Assembly: GCA_015143295.1 (NCBI GenBank) | Contig: CM026568.1 | Coordinates: 19,040,607-19,104,606, forward strand | Direction of reading: 5' to 3' | Source: Tetracentron sinense | Taxonomy: Eukaryota > Streptophyta > Magnoliopsida > Trochodendrales > Trochodendraceae | Length of the DNA stretch: 64,000 bases | In this document: positions 47,086-58,436 of the stretch, piece by piece | Position numbering within the stretch: position 1 is the first letter of the stretch | How the letters are laid out: the number at the start of each line of letters is the position of its first letter | The notes under the pieces: model-generated | Told to the model about the DNA's origin: nothing | Seen by the model: the letters and a program-made list of their open reading frames with translations, nothing else | The model's database searches: none | Position numbers and translations under genes: made by a program

Positions 47086-47763
47086 AGGATCTCCACTTTG
47101 TCTCAGATGTAATCTCTCAAACCTCCTTCGAATCTCCTCACCTTCATACTCTCCGTAGTGATCAAATGAGGCGCAAACCGGGATATCTCTATAAACTTGG
47201 CCTCATACTCGGCCACTAACATGATCTCCTGCCAAAGAATAGAGAATTCTATATCCTTCTATTCTCTAACCGATGTCGAAAAATACTGCTCATAAAAGAC
47301 ATCGAGGAACTCTCCCCATGTCCACGCCTGTCCAACTTGTACCCCATTCCTCTTCCTGGATGCCGCCCTCCACCAATGCTCTGCTTCACCTTCCATAACA
47401 AATGAGACCCATCTCACTCTTTGCTCATCTATAGCCTCGAGCACAAAGAATATCTTCTCCAACTGCATGATCTACAGCTCTGTCACTGACGGATTTGTGC
47501 TCTTATAAAAATTTGGGGGACCCATCCTCCTAAATGCTTCTACTCCATTCTGCCTGGGTGGGTGGACTTCAACTGGCCTTTCTTGCCTAGCTTGACCAGC
47601 TGCTAGTAAGGTAGTTTACTGGGCCATAATCTCAACCTGGTGAGTCATGGCTGCAGCAATAGCTTCCATAGCGTGACTCATGTTGTGCTGGTGGGCACCT
47701 TCTAGGGTATCCTCATCTGTCACGCTACCCCCTCCATTCCTATTGTTTCTTCCGCACTTTCTC
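47086..47763 (-). pseudogene. Ty3/gypsy gag remnant
   Basis: The frame from MRKCGRNNRN near 47763 runs through FRRMGPPNFYKSTNPS, the Retrotrans_gag core VSFVMEGEAEHWWRAASR, GEFLDVFYEQYFSTSVRE and AEYEAKFIEISRFAPHLI to FEEGLRDYI. In-frame stops lie near 47620, 47470, 47258 and 47110. Capsid-type protein of the retrotransposon; the style is that of Tekay/Del-like chromoviruses. Confidence 0.8.
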
Positions 47764-47955
47764 ATGCCTACAGTCCTAAGAAAAAGAAAACAATTTATTT
47801 AAGAACACACTCACATAAATTCCTAAGTCTACGCTTAACAAGAATTCAATCCTCAATAATTTTAAATTCCAAAACTTGATGTTGCTTTCCTAAGTTATAC
47901 AAGTTCTCTTATTCCTGCACTTAATACCTTAGCCCTAAGGACTCTAATGTCTTAC

Positions 47956-47967
47956 GCTCTGATACCA
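47956..47967 (-). other. Primer-binding site of the gypsy element
   Basis: TGGTATCAGAGC on the minus strand, complementary to the 3' end of initiator tRNA-Met, a few bases after the LTR end (GGGGTCGCTA). It fixes the element's orientation. Confidence 0.85.
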
Positions 47968-48719
47968 CATCTTTAGCGACCCCAAAATCCCACCTTGGAC
48001 ACAATGGGACTTTGGGTCCGACACATTTCTTAAACCTGCTTAAGTCTCCAAAACATACAAGGCACACTAACACGAGTCTCCCAAAATGAGAATAATAAAA
48101 TTCTATAAAAGTCAAACCATCCTATACAGCTCAAGATTAACAAAATTAAAACTCAACAAGACTATGATCCACCAAGAAATAAAACTCCAAGTAACGTCGA
48201 TCAAAGTATCTAATGTCTATTACAAAAACTCCCAAAAGAAATGAACTAAAACTAACAATAGGGATAGCTATCAAAATCCCTAGCCTTCTCCTCAAGAATC
48301 TCACCTTCCCCTGCTTCCTTGATGTACGCTTCCTTAATCCAAGACTCCTGACCTAGACCTGAAGACAATGATAGGTCGACTGAGTATGGAATACTCAACG
48401 GATAAACAAACCAACAACAACATAAAGTAGCATGAGCAATATCAAGATTACAGCTTAGTTTATCTATGCTTAACCGTAATAGATTCACGTAACATTCATA
48501 TAATTAGAGTGCATAGTATATAACATGTCATAACATCATCTTGATTTGTGTACTTGTGTGACTCTTATTCATGAATTTGAACTTAACATATGCATAGACT
48601 CATATATGCTCATGATGGTTAACATATCTCATACATGCATGATTCGTAGTGTGTTTATCTCGTCAACGCATATTTCATAGTGTTTTGTCCCGTCAACGCA
48701 TATTTCATAACTTTGTAAC

Positions 48720-48895
48720 ATAGGCGCAACAACGCATAGAGTGGTATGTTCGTAACTAGGGGATCATTCTTTCATAGTATAACATAAGTGCGACAACGCG
48801 TAAAGTGAATGTTCGTAACTAGGGGATCATTCTTCCATAGTAAGTGTGACAACGCGTAGAGTGGATGTTCGTAATTGGAGATCATTCTTTCATTT
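48720..48895 (-). repeat. Tandem repeat in the gypsy LTR, about three units of 56-64 bp
   Basis: AACGCRTARAGTG plus TTCGTAAC and GGATCATTCT recur at 48731, 48795 and 48851. The position matches the 45 bp array of the solo LTR, but the unit differs, so the two arrays formed independently or diverged strongly. Confidence 0.7.
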
Positions 48896-49778
48896 CACAA
48901 TTCGTAACATGTTCGTGTTCAATGCATGATCATATGAGACACGTGAACTTGTGGACCTTACTCCTTACCATGCATGTGCAATAGTACTTAAGTCTTGTGA
49001 TAGATATTCGAACTCGGTTATCATTTAGGTTTCCGTCTTCCGCCAAGAAACCCCGCTAGGTTACATCTCCCTAGTTAGAGAATTCCTGACATGAAGGACT
49101 TCCTCTAAGCTTTGGCCTATCCGAATGTCGATCACCATGCAATATAAATAAGGCATAATTTATTATGACAAACAATACATATTTGATTTAGTTTCACGAT
49201 AATTTCATAGTGTCATATTAATATTTATCATCTCAAGTATTTCAACAAACACCTTGAGTACGTAATTTATGAATACATTGTCATTTCTCATTTCCAACAT
49301 TGCACCACATCATAATCTATCCATACAACTCAAACACTATCCACATCCATACATTCATTCCATCCTCCATAGTATTTCTCATCCTCCATACATTTCATCC
49401 ATAGTATTAAACCACATTTCTATCTCTAATAAACTTAATTCATACATAATTGGGGAAAAACATATCTAATCTCTATTTCTATCATTTTTATCATACTAAT
49501 ATTCACAAAATATCATAATATGATTGAGTTAGAGAGTTTATCGACCTTAGGGATAAGGCCCTTTGATCGAGATCGCTCAAGAAAGCTTTAGGGAAGATCT
49601 CCAAGCTTTCTCCTCCTTCTAAGAGCAATCTCCACCCTAGAACTCTAGGTTCTCTCATCTCCTTTGCCAAATTAGGTTAGAAAAGATTAAGATACTCTAA
49701 AACCTTGAAATAGAACCCCTATTTATAGTCCCATGGGTTAAAAATCTGCAATTTGAAAATTTTTTAAAAACTAACATC

Positions 49779-49979
49779 GCGCGCTCCAATCGATCGGGGG
49801 TTAGTTCCAATTGATCGGGACTTATACATGGAAAACTGGGCATTTTTTTATGTTGCCGGTCGATCGATTGATCGGTGGTAAGCTCTAATCAATCAGAGGG
49901 ACCAGAGTTCTTATTTTTTTTTATTTCTGGTAATGACCGATTGATCGGGCTGAACGGTCCGATCGACCGGAGGTCTTGA
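49779..49979 (-). repeat. Cluster of GATC-centred palindromes in the gypsy LTR
   Basis: Words CCAATCGATCGGG, CCAATTGATCGGG, CGGTCGATCGATTGATCGG, CTAATCAATCAGAG, GACCGATTGATCGGGC and TCCGATCGACCGGAG lie within 200 bases just upstream (in element sense) of the TATA box. Spacing is irregular. Confidence 0.7.
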
Positions 49980-50116
49980 AATTAGGATTTTTCATCATTT
50001 TTCACCCTCCAACTTGCTTAACTTAAAATACCCAAGCATAGAACACCAAAATGACAATAAAACTCCTACTAAGACAAGATAATAACAAGGAAAAAAGGTT
50101 TCGGGCTCTATAAGCA

Positions 50117-51010
50117 TCTTGTCAACCTATATGTCCACACTTGTCATCCCTTAGTCAATAGCAGTGTCACTTGAACGCTTGCAATGATAGTTCCTGTGGC
50201 GTGAGAAAGGGAACCGTTTCAAATATCATCTAGTCAAATGGTCTACTATTTTTCGTCCTATGAGCATGGGAGGTTTGAACTTGAAGTCGCTATCTTTGGT
50301 AAATAAGGCCTTATTAAGAAGCTGAGTTTGGAGGTTTGGAGAGGAAATAGACAGCCTATGGCGAACAATAATTGTGGCCAAATTTTGGGAGTAATCATGT
50401 TGGGTTCCAAGGGGGGTTAAAAGTTCTCACAGTGTAGGGATGTGGAAGGGTATCCTGTCAATTGCCGGATTAGTGGTACCATTCTTTGAGTTCAAGGTCG
50501 GAGTTGGATCAAAAGTGAGATTTTGGAAGGATGTGTGGTGTGGTGCCATAAAAATTCAAGACGACTTTGGCACCATTTTTTGCCTAGCCACGAATAGCAA
50601 TTCATCTGTTAAGGACTACCTTAAGAGGGGGAGTGGTTGGTTAGTGTGGGGTCCAAGGTTGAGGAGGTGTTTAAATGATTGAGAGATAGTCGAGTTTGGT
50701 AGGCTCTTAGAGCGTCTAGGATGCACCCCTCGATATCTCAGGGCTGAGATTGTAAAATATGGTCTAAAGGCAACAAGGGTTGTTTCTTTGTGAGATTCCT
50801 AGTATAGTAGAGAGGCCCATCCGATATTCTTCCTCATAAGATTGTGTCAAACCTCGACATTCCTACTAAAGTATCTTTTTTTTTCTATGAACTGCGTTTT
50901 TAGAAAAAAAAAAAATCATGTGATCACTTGAAAAATAGAGGATGACCAACCCGTCTACTAGTTTTGGAATGGTGCTCCACTAGTAACATGGGAGTGGATA
51001 TCGGTGATTT
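50117..51010 (+). pseudogene. LINE-3 ORF2 C-terminal part
   Basis: One frame reads FLWREKGNRFKYHLVKWSTIF, MGGLNLKSLSLVNKALL, VGMWKGILS, KVRFWKDVWCG and GWLVWGPRLRRCLND; then DLPHKIV-like text, IPTKVSFF and CDHLKNRG represent the zinc-binding region. Several stops. Confidence 0.75.
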
Positions 51011-51154
51011 GTTAGACTGATGGGTGCCACTTTGTATTTTCTTTCTATTTTTTTTCTCTTGCTCAGGTTTACGAGCTCGTGAACTCTTCCTCTTTATGTT
51101 CTTGTATTGTCTTTGCTTATTAATAGATCTGCTTGATTATCGATCCAAAAAAAA

Positions 51155-53329
51155 TGGCTGAAATTTTGAAACTCCAAAATTTCACAAGAAATTCCAAAAT
51201 CTCGGCCAAAATCTACCAAAATGAAATAAGAATGATTACGATTTCGTAGGGTTGGAACGAAACTGAAATTTCCCAAAACCTCAATGAGATTTCGAACCTT
51301 GAGTACTAGCTTTACTACAAACACTCCTTACTCTTAACCAAAAACCAACACTTGTTAAAGCAATGATGTGTTAATTTTTGACTTAAAAGCAATGAAAAAG
51401 TGTTGATTTTTGATTGAGAGCAAGGAATGCCAAAAAGTAGGGCTATCATGGCTCATTTGTAAAATTAATGTAGGAGTTACAGTACAAGAAAAATGGATAA
51501 AAGAAAAAAAAAAAAGGGTGATGCTGCTAACATACAGAGAGGCAACCCATGTTTGCTTCTACTAGACCGGTAATTGAATCTAAAATGCACAAGAGAATTA
51601 CAGTTGGAAGGAATCCTGCGGTAGATGGGGCCTTTCTTAACGTTATTAATCTTGCATTGAACGAGAATATGCTAGAAGAGTCTTCTGCAGAGCACGCGAC
51701 TGCGGAAGTAACGTGATCTTAAGGGTTAGGGTTGAAGAGCAAAAGCAAGTAAGGGAATAAGGGAATGATAGATATTGAGAAGAAAAGATATCCTACATAA
51801 TCTAATCATAATCTCAATCAACCTAATTTTTACAAATCTAAATTAAAGATACTAATCTAAAATTACATATGAGATCTTGTGTATCTCATAAATATTACAT
51901 TATTATTTTCCTAACATAATATTTTCCTAATATTCCCTCTCAAACAGATGAGGATCGAGATTCTTCATAGCCTCATGAGTTTGCCTAAAGTCGAGTACTC
52001 TTTCCCCTTGACAATCATTGATTTATTGATAAAATAGTTAGAACATCCGACTGTACTTGGTGGCCACCGCTAGTCTGTGAAGTTTATCTCTATCACATCC
52101 GCTCATTTTTATGAGTCTGTCGGAGCCAATGGCCCACTAGATCAGGCTTCCATGATCTTCTCTCATAGCACACGAAGTATGACCCGTAATTTGAAGAAAA
52201 ACTCTCGTTAGAAAGGTTTTCAATAAATTAAAAGAAAATTGGAGATCATGAGGCATGAGTATGAGCATGTGAATTAGAGGTTTTAAAGGTATAAAAGAGG
52301 ATGATAGGATTTTTATTTAAAACAAAAAAAATTAAAAGTTTCACACCGGCAGGTAATGGCAACACCACCCGCCGGATAGAGAAAGACAAGAACTAAGAGG
52401 TCACCAAAGAGTTGAGCTTAACTAAATTAAAGTAAAGTTTTTTTCTTCTAAAAAAAAAAATTGGATTGATTAATCCTAGGAGTGAGTGAATCTTAACCAC
52501 AGTTGGGTATAAGTGTTAAAAACTAACGTAGATTAATGAGGACGGGCATTTTGTTACATAGTGAAAACGCGCAGTAAGTAAAGCATTTTCCTTCTTTTTT
52601 TTTTCCATCAAGAGTAGGATGGTGCATTCATGTGTAAGCAAGCAATAACAAAGGATGGCTCTTAAAACACTTCTAAGTATCAAACATCACACTGACAAGT
52701 CACAATTGCTACTTTCATTCGTAGGGAAGGAAATATTCATACTTCATAGGCACAAGCAAATATAGATTAATGATTCCACCCTCTCCAACCACAATATTAG
52801 CTAGCGGTTGAGTGAACTTTAAGTGATTAGGGTTCATTCAAAAAGCATGAGAATTGACTTAATCAGATCATGAACTAAACCCATTTGTATCTCCACTACC
52901 ATATTTCCATTTTCCTTCTTCCCTCAGATATCCCCTAAAGGGTCCCATCTGATTTAATCTTTTTGTGGTGTCACCAAATGGCAATTGACCCCTTACATTG
53001 TCTCGATCACATAGTAATGGCGATGATTTAAATCATAGCCTTGGCTCAATCATACCTTGTAATGCTCAACATCCCTTTCATAAGTTGAAGCTGACAACCC
53101 CTTTAGTAAAATCATAAGTCATGACAAACATGGGCATGATGAACGACACAGAGAAGATTAGCATGGCTTTGAAATGGTCCAAATTTTTCCCAGCTTCCAA
53201 AAAAGAGAAAAAAAAAAGATGCTGGGCTTGAATTTTGGTGACTTTTGAATAGGCTTGGCCCGAAGCCCGACACATTTATAAAAGCTTTGAAGCCCAAACT
53301 TGGCTCCATTGCCATCCCTACTAGGGGTG
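51155..53329. other. Intergenic DNA with repeat debris
   Basis: 51155-51305 resembles the GATTTCGAACCTTG-ended MITE family. Around 51700-51960 the sequence ending ATATTCCCTCTCAAACAGATG is reminiscent of an LTR-element leader, unproven. Nothing else recognised; no host gene. Confidence 0.4.
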
Positions 53330-53963
53330 TATTTGGGTCGAGTTGAGCCAAGCTTGGCCAAGTTTGACTTGGCTTAAAACATGTTCGAGTTTGGCTTAAA
53401 ACATGTTTGTTATTTAAGCCGAGCCAAGACCAGGTTGGCTCAAGCTTGATTCGCAAAATTATTTTGTCTAATTTTACATAATTTTAATAATAATTATTAT
53501 TAATAAATTATAATGCAAGAAATAAGAGAAAAGTAATACCTTCATATAAGAAAATAAGATTTAGGAGTAGTTCTTCGAACCAAAGAGTAGAGACTAAGAC
53601 TTGAGGATTAGCTTTAACTTGGTAACTTTTTTATTGTTATATTATCCCTTAAAATTATTTATTAGAAATTAAGACTTGTTATAATCTATAATAAAAAAAG
53701 TTTAAAATAGTATTGTGCATTAAGATAAATAACATTACTAAAAAAAATTGCATATATATATATCGAGTTGAATCGAGCATTAAATGAGTTGAGCTTCAAG
53801 CCAAACCGAATCAAACAAAGGTTTGGCTTGAGCTTGGCTTGTTTTGGCAATCGAGCTCAAAGAAAAGCTTGGCTCGTTCGAGCCTAAAATACCAACTTGA
53901 ACTTAGCTCAAACGAATTGAGTTGAGTCAAGCCATTGAGCTAGCTTGGCTTCAGTGCAGCCCT
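53330..53963. mobile_element. GAGCC-rich dispersed element, copy C
   Basis: Starts TAGGGGTGTATTTGGGTCGAG and ends AGCTTGGCTTCAGTGCAGCCCTA. Shares the inner words CGAACCAAAGAGTAGAGA and GGTTTGGCTTGAGCTTGG with copies A and B. Confidence 0.65.
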
Positions 53964-54721
53964 AAATATCATTCCCCAAAATATCGATAGGCTCATAAGG
54001 GAAAGGACTATCAATGTACGGTAGATTAGCGCGGAGGTCCCATGGTCGGTGTCCGTAGTGCCTTGTGTCTTTGAACCAAAAGACAAAAAGGGCTATCAAT
54101 GTAGGGTACAGTGAAAGGGCTCGTCGAGGACAATAAGCGTGCGACAAATAACATTCTCATAACAAATGAATAATATATATTTATAATTTAATTAGGTGTG
54201 TAACTAGCTACTATCCTACTCCTCATTATTATACTCACTTAGTTAATTAGCACAGTTTTGACTAAGACAAAGAAGAGGATTTCTTGAATGTGCAGCCACA
54301 GTTAGTTTAACATATATATATGAAGAGTAAGAAAACATATTAAGTATAGGCATTTATCTATAATATAATATATATTGAATAACCATCTATATATTATAAC
54401 AGATTCGTAACATTATTCTAAGTTCTTGGCATGTTAAGTGGAAACATACAAACAAAGCAAATGGATCTTGTAGGGACCTTCTTGTGTAAAGTTTCTTTGA
54501 TTAAGGAGTTTAAATATGAGGCTAGCTCCACGTGAAAAGATTTACATAGCTAGGAGCGATTCATTCCAATGTAAATATGGTGGCAGTTTCGTAATTATGA
54601 AGTAGTGACAGTAATTTTACAAATATTTCCTCCAGTTTTATTACAAATAGGAGCTCTACTTCATGACAAAAGATGAGCTCCCCTTTTTGCCTATAGTGGT
54701 GACAAAAGTGTCACTGCATTT

Positions 54722-54927
54722 CAGGGCCGGCCCAAGCGATTTCGAGGCTTAAAGCAAAAATTCTAAATGGGATTTTTTTTTAATTTTTTAATATTATTAA
54801 AAAAAAATTTAACTATAAATAGGGCCTTTTATTTTTTTTTAATATTTTAAATGGGGCTCTTTTAATATTTTTTTTTAATGGGGCCTAAAGCAAAGGCTTT
54901 GATGGCCTAATGGACCGGCCGGCCATG
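54722..54927. mobile_element. hAT-like MITE, 206 bp, 8-bp duplication
   Basis: Starts CAGGGCCGGCCCAAG and ends GACCGGCCGGCCATG. Flanks CTGCATTT (54714-54721) and CTACATTT (54928-54935), one mismatch in 8. The inside has tandem AT-rich pieces around GGGCCT/GGGGCT. Confidence 0.75.
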
Positions 54928-57631
54928 CTACATTTACAGACGGGAGATTAGCTTTTTCTGCCGTGAACAAGCTCCACCTCTGTAGTCAAATTCTATTTTC
55001 TAAAGATTATAAAACTGAGACCATATGTACACTGAAATTGGGGAGCTATGAAAAAGAAAAAATTCATGCGGAGTTCCCCCCATATTTAAGCTCTTAATTA
55101 AGGTAAAATTATGACGAATAAAAAACCACGACAAACTGAAGCTAATTACCAATAGCTGCCCATGCTAAAACGAAAGAAACTCATATTCTTTAGTAACATT
55201 TCAACTTAAAAAGTGTTTCACATTTTTTTTAAGCCAAAGAATGGTAGGTCTGATGAGTTGAGGATTTTTTTAAATCCCCTTCTTAGTTGGTCTCATGAAT
55301 TTAGGATTTTTTTTTTCATTTTTGTTTTATATCAGGACGTTCTCTCGACGTGATTGTCCACCATAGTCTCCTCCATATTTACTATGAGTATGAGCATAAT
55401 TAGTTCCAACTAACAAAGACAGTCCAATATTTTAGTAGATTAGGGGCATAGTATCCAAGATTAGTCAAAAGGTTCACATCTAATCTACGAGTAATTTGGT
55501 TATTAACTACTAAACTAGTTGGAATCTAAGATAATTAACAAATGTTTAATGTGAGACGTGCACCAAAAAAAAAAGGAGAAGGAGCACAAGTAATACCAAA
55601 TCAATTTAAGAAACAAGAGAAGGTATGCGAAAAAATAATTTTTTCACGTGCATCGCAACCATGAAGTAGGGGGTTCCCAGATTTCTTTTTTCAAATCTTT
55701 GAATATAATGAACCCTAAAATATGGAAAGTCTTTGATGGCAATGAGGCAGCAAATTAAAGATTACACTGTTCTTTTAAAACTCAACTTGATAAGCACTTC
55801 TGTAAGTTCTGTTCAACAGTCTTGCCTAATACTAATGGTCTCGACACTCTTGACGATCTCTTCATTACATTGCTGTCATGATAATCTTCTCCTGTCTAGT
55901 CAAGTTATTTTTAAAAAAATCCACATAAAATGTAGCAAACTATGTATATAGGGACAACAAATAACTTTTTAAAAAAAGAAAAAAAATCTTATACATAGAA
56001 ATATAATGACAATTGATGCGAGAACCATACACTCCAACAAAAAATTTATTGATGACCCTCAAAAAACTCCGATCATATGATTCTTATCCCTCGACGAACA
56101 TGACGAGAAAATGACTCTCGGAAGATCCCAATCATTTCTCAAACTTCATTTAGTCAAACTTTGTCCAAATTTGCGAAATGCAACGTAGGTTTATCAAAGG
56201 AACTTAGTCAATGAGCATGGGCATTCACTAGATATAAGTTGCGAATGAGGGGCACACCTTAGCCATCCGAGCCAGATGGGCAGGAGTGCTTTCATATAGC
56301 TGGATCATAGAAGAAATTAAGGTCACTCACTTACCATATACTTAGAATATTATATGAAAAGCCAATTATAAAGGAGAATCCATGAAAACAACTCTCTTAA
56401 AGGTTCCATTTCCTCCTTGGACAGAAGCCCATTATCATTTACTAATCAAACACCATTATTTGTAAAATAACCCTTCCCCATTCCCTCTTGAGATGTTAAA
56501 TCTCAGTTTTACTGAGGGGGTGTCAGTGAGCCGGACTGACACGTGGCCCAGCCTGTTTATTAATCTGTCAATTCAGTCCTAGTTGGTCTTGGGTCAGGCC
56601 GGGCTGAACCGGGCCCATTGACACCCCTATTAAGGACAAAAACCCTCAGGGGACAAGCCAGTTCCAGGGGAAAGTTGTCTCCAATGGTTGAATTCAAAGT
56701 GTGGGACAGACTCTAATCCACTTGTGCCCTAATTGTGGTGGGCCACACGACGTGTGGCAATTGGGCACTAACCTCTTTCTGCAGGGTTGTTGGTCTGCCA
56801 ACGAGGATGGATGTCTAAAGTGCACGATACATTCAGTGTCTTTAACACGTTTTTACTTTTTGGGGTTTGTAACCCTTGGATTTATTGAGAGAAAGAGAGA
56901 TCCCACCGACCCAAAGACAACCTGATACAGACCTTGGGATATGGTGTACATGTGGAATACCCTTTTATAAAGGAAGGTTTCAACTATTTGCAATATGCCT
57001 GTTTGGTTACTGAGAAAATAGGTGAAAACATGGGGAAAAAAGGATTTCTAATAAAAATTTTGTTGTGTTTTGTGACTTTTGTCCAATTTTCTGTTTTTTA
57101 TTTCTCCATGTTTTTATTTATTTTATTGGCAACCAAAAATAGGGTAATGGTGAATGTATGAGAAGATCCTCGTAATCATGTCATTGTTCTTCATTTGGAA
57201 GGGCTTTCCAGTTACCTCACCCCTAAGAGACTCAAACTCGAATCTTCCTCGTTTGGGGATACACTTCTATCACGGGAGCAACCATGAAGTGTCAATGATG
57301 TTTGAATTTCGTGATAGAACAATTTGTTTGTTTTCTAAGTTGTTGGGTTTCGTAACAACGACATAGGTTCAAAACCCTTCCTTATCTGCTAACTTACTGA
57401 CCATCACTCTTGTCTATCTAACTCTTGTCTATCTAAGAATAAATTGTTTGCTTTCAGTTGTTCGGGAGTTGAATTGTACCTCCTAGCAGTCTGGATAGGC
57501 CTGAGGCCTGCCCGGCCCACGTCTAGTTAAAAGTGTGATGGACAATACTAAAGTTTAGTAGGTTGTTGGGCTGGTTTAACTGTCAACCGTGGCATACAAT
57601 TGAGTTTAGTTTGGGTTGGGACAATGCTTGG
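54928..57631. other. Intergenic DNA, no gene recognised
   Basis: AT-rich non-coding DNA. Contains the small TIR element at 56514-56629. Nothing else supported. Confidence 0.5.
56514..56629. mobile_element. Short TIR element with GGGTGTCA ends
   Basis: GGGGGTGTCAGTGAGCC at the left and its rough complement GGGCCCATTGACACCCCT at the right, about 115 bp apart, a common plant MITE architecture. Target duplication not clear. Confidence 0.45.
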
Positions 57632-58436
57632 TGTCGACACAAAATTTCGTGGACGAAATAATGATGAACAAAATATTTTATTTATTTTCAGTTTGGTACA
57701 ACTCTCAAGAAATCATCTGATTAACAATCAGAAATTTCTAAAGTAGAAGATAAGGGCCGAGGCGTGATCTCGATCTTCTTTGAAAGTGTTGATGTAGCTT
57801 TTCCTTTCTTCCGGGCTTCGCACTTAATCGGCTAGAAAGTGATTTTGGAGGAGAACTGGCTTCTTTGCAGCTTTGTCTTCTCTGGAATGATTTGATTTCT
57901 TTTCTTTGAAGGCTAGAGAATGCTTCTGAGTTCTCTTCTTTGGCTTCTTCTGAATTTCTCTTTATGAATTTCTGAATTCTCTAAATCTCTAGCTTTGGGT
58001 CTTATTTATAGACTTTTAGAGATAAGGATCTCAAGAGTCCTACTCCATTTAGTAGTTTAAGAAACTTGAGAGATTTTGATAAGCCTCACCCATTTAAAGA
58101 TAAGGATTCCAAGAGTCCCACTTTATTTAGTGGTTTAAGGGACTGAGGAGATTTTGATGGCCCCACCCATCTTCTTGGGTATTGAGTCCACAATCAGATT
58201 TTTTGTATTGATGGATCGACCATTTTATCAAGTGTGTGACCCATTTAGATTTGGACTTAGGTTTTGAGTTTATGGGCTTTCTACTTCGTGCCCAGACCCG
58301 AGCCGTAAGAGGCTCATGCCTTGTCATTAGGCCCAATTTAAATGTATAGGGCTTTTTAATGATTTTAGGCTCTTTATATAATTTTACGAGTGTGTAAGGA
58401 CCTTTGCGTAAAATTAATAAATTTTAGGGTTCTACA
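57632..58436 (-). repeat. 3' LTR of the Tat element, 805 bp
   Basis: Starts TGTAGAACCCTAAAATTT (58436), right after a purine-rich tract GAGGGGGCAATT (58437-58449), and ends TTTTGTGTCGACA (57632). Contains a minus-strand TATA box GTCTATAAATAAG (near 58000) and AATAAA before the end. An imperfect tandem duplication of about 90 bp (words AGATAAGGAT, AAGAGTCC, GAGATTTTGAT) lies near 58020-58160. Confidence 0.75.

Larger units (their letters stand above)
47085..50116 (-). mobile_element. Truncated Ty3/gypsy element: 5' LTR, leader and gag only
   Basis: On the minus strand: LTR (50116-47974), primer-binding site, then gag to about 47086, where it stops abruptly at LINE-3 sequence. No protease, pol or 3' LTR remains, and a part of the LINE between YLGM and FLW is also gone, so an internal deletion after insertion is likely. 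Confidence 0.75.
47974..50116 (-). repeat. 5' LTR of the truncated gypsy element, about 2.14 kb
   Basis: Homologous to the solo LTR at 22640-24801. On the minus strand it has a TATA box GGACTATAAATAGG (near 49725), CCTAATTTGGCAAAGGA, a tandem repeat, and the 3' end CCAAGGTGGGATTTTGGGG. The 5' edge TGCTTATAGAGCC at 50116 is chosen as the first TG outside LINE sequence. Confidence 0.65.
44540..51154 (+). mobile_element. L1-type LINE of the first family, split by a gypsy insertion (LINE-3)
   Basis: ORF1 tail (ELRKLEWNVNYD near 44761), endonuclease and reverse transcriptase with its FADD motif run to about 47085; after a truncated gypsy element the connector (FLWREKGNRFKYHLVKWS), GGLNLKSL, and a zinc-binding remnant resume at about 50117. 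It ends near 51154 with AATAGATCTGCTTGATTATC and a short A run, a likely LINE 3' end. ORF1 is 5' truncated. Numerous stops. Confidence 0.85.

Noticed and set aside
51580..51720. Short open stretch reading MHKRITVGRNPAVDG and following residues
   Set aside because: About 45 codons in frame and not obviously random, but too short and unidentified; no splice partners seen.
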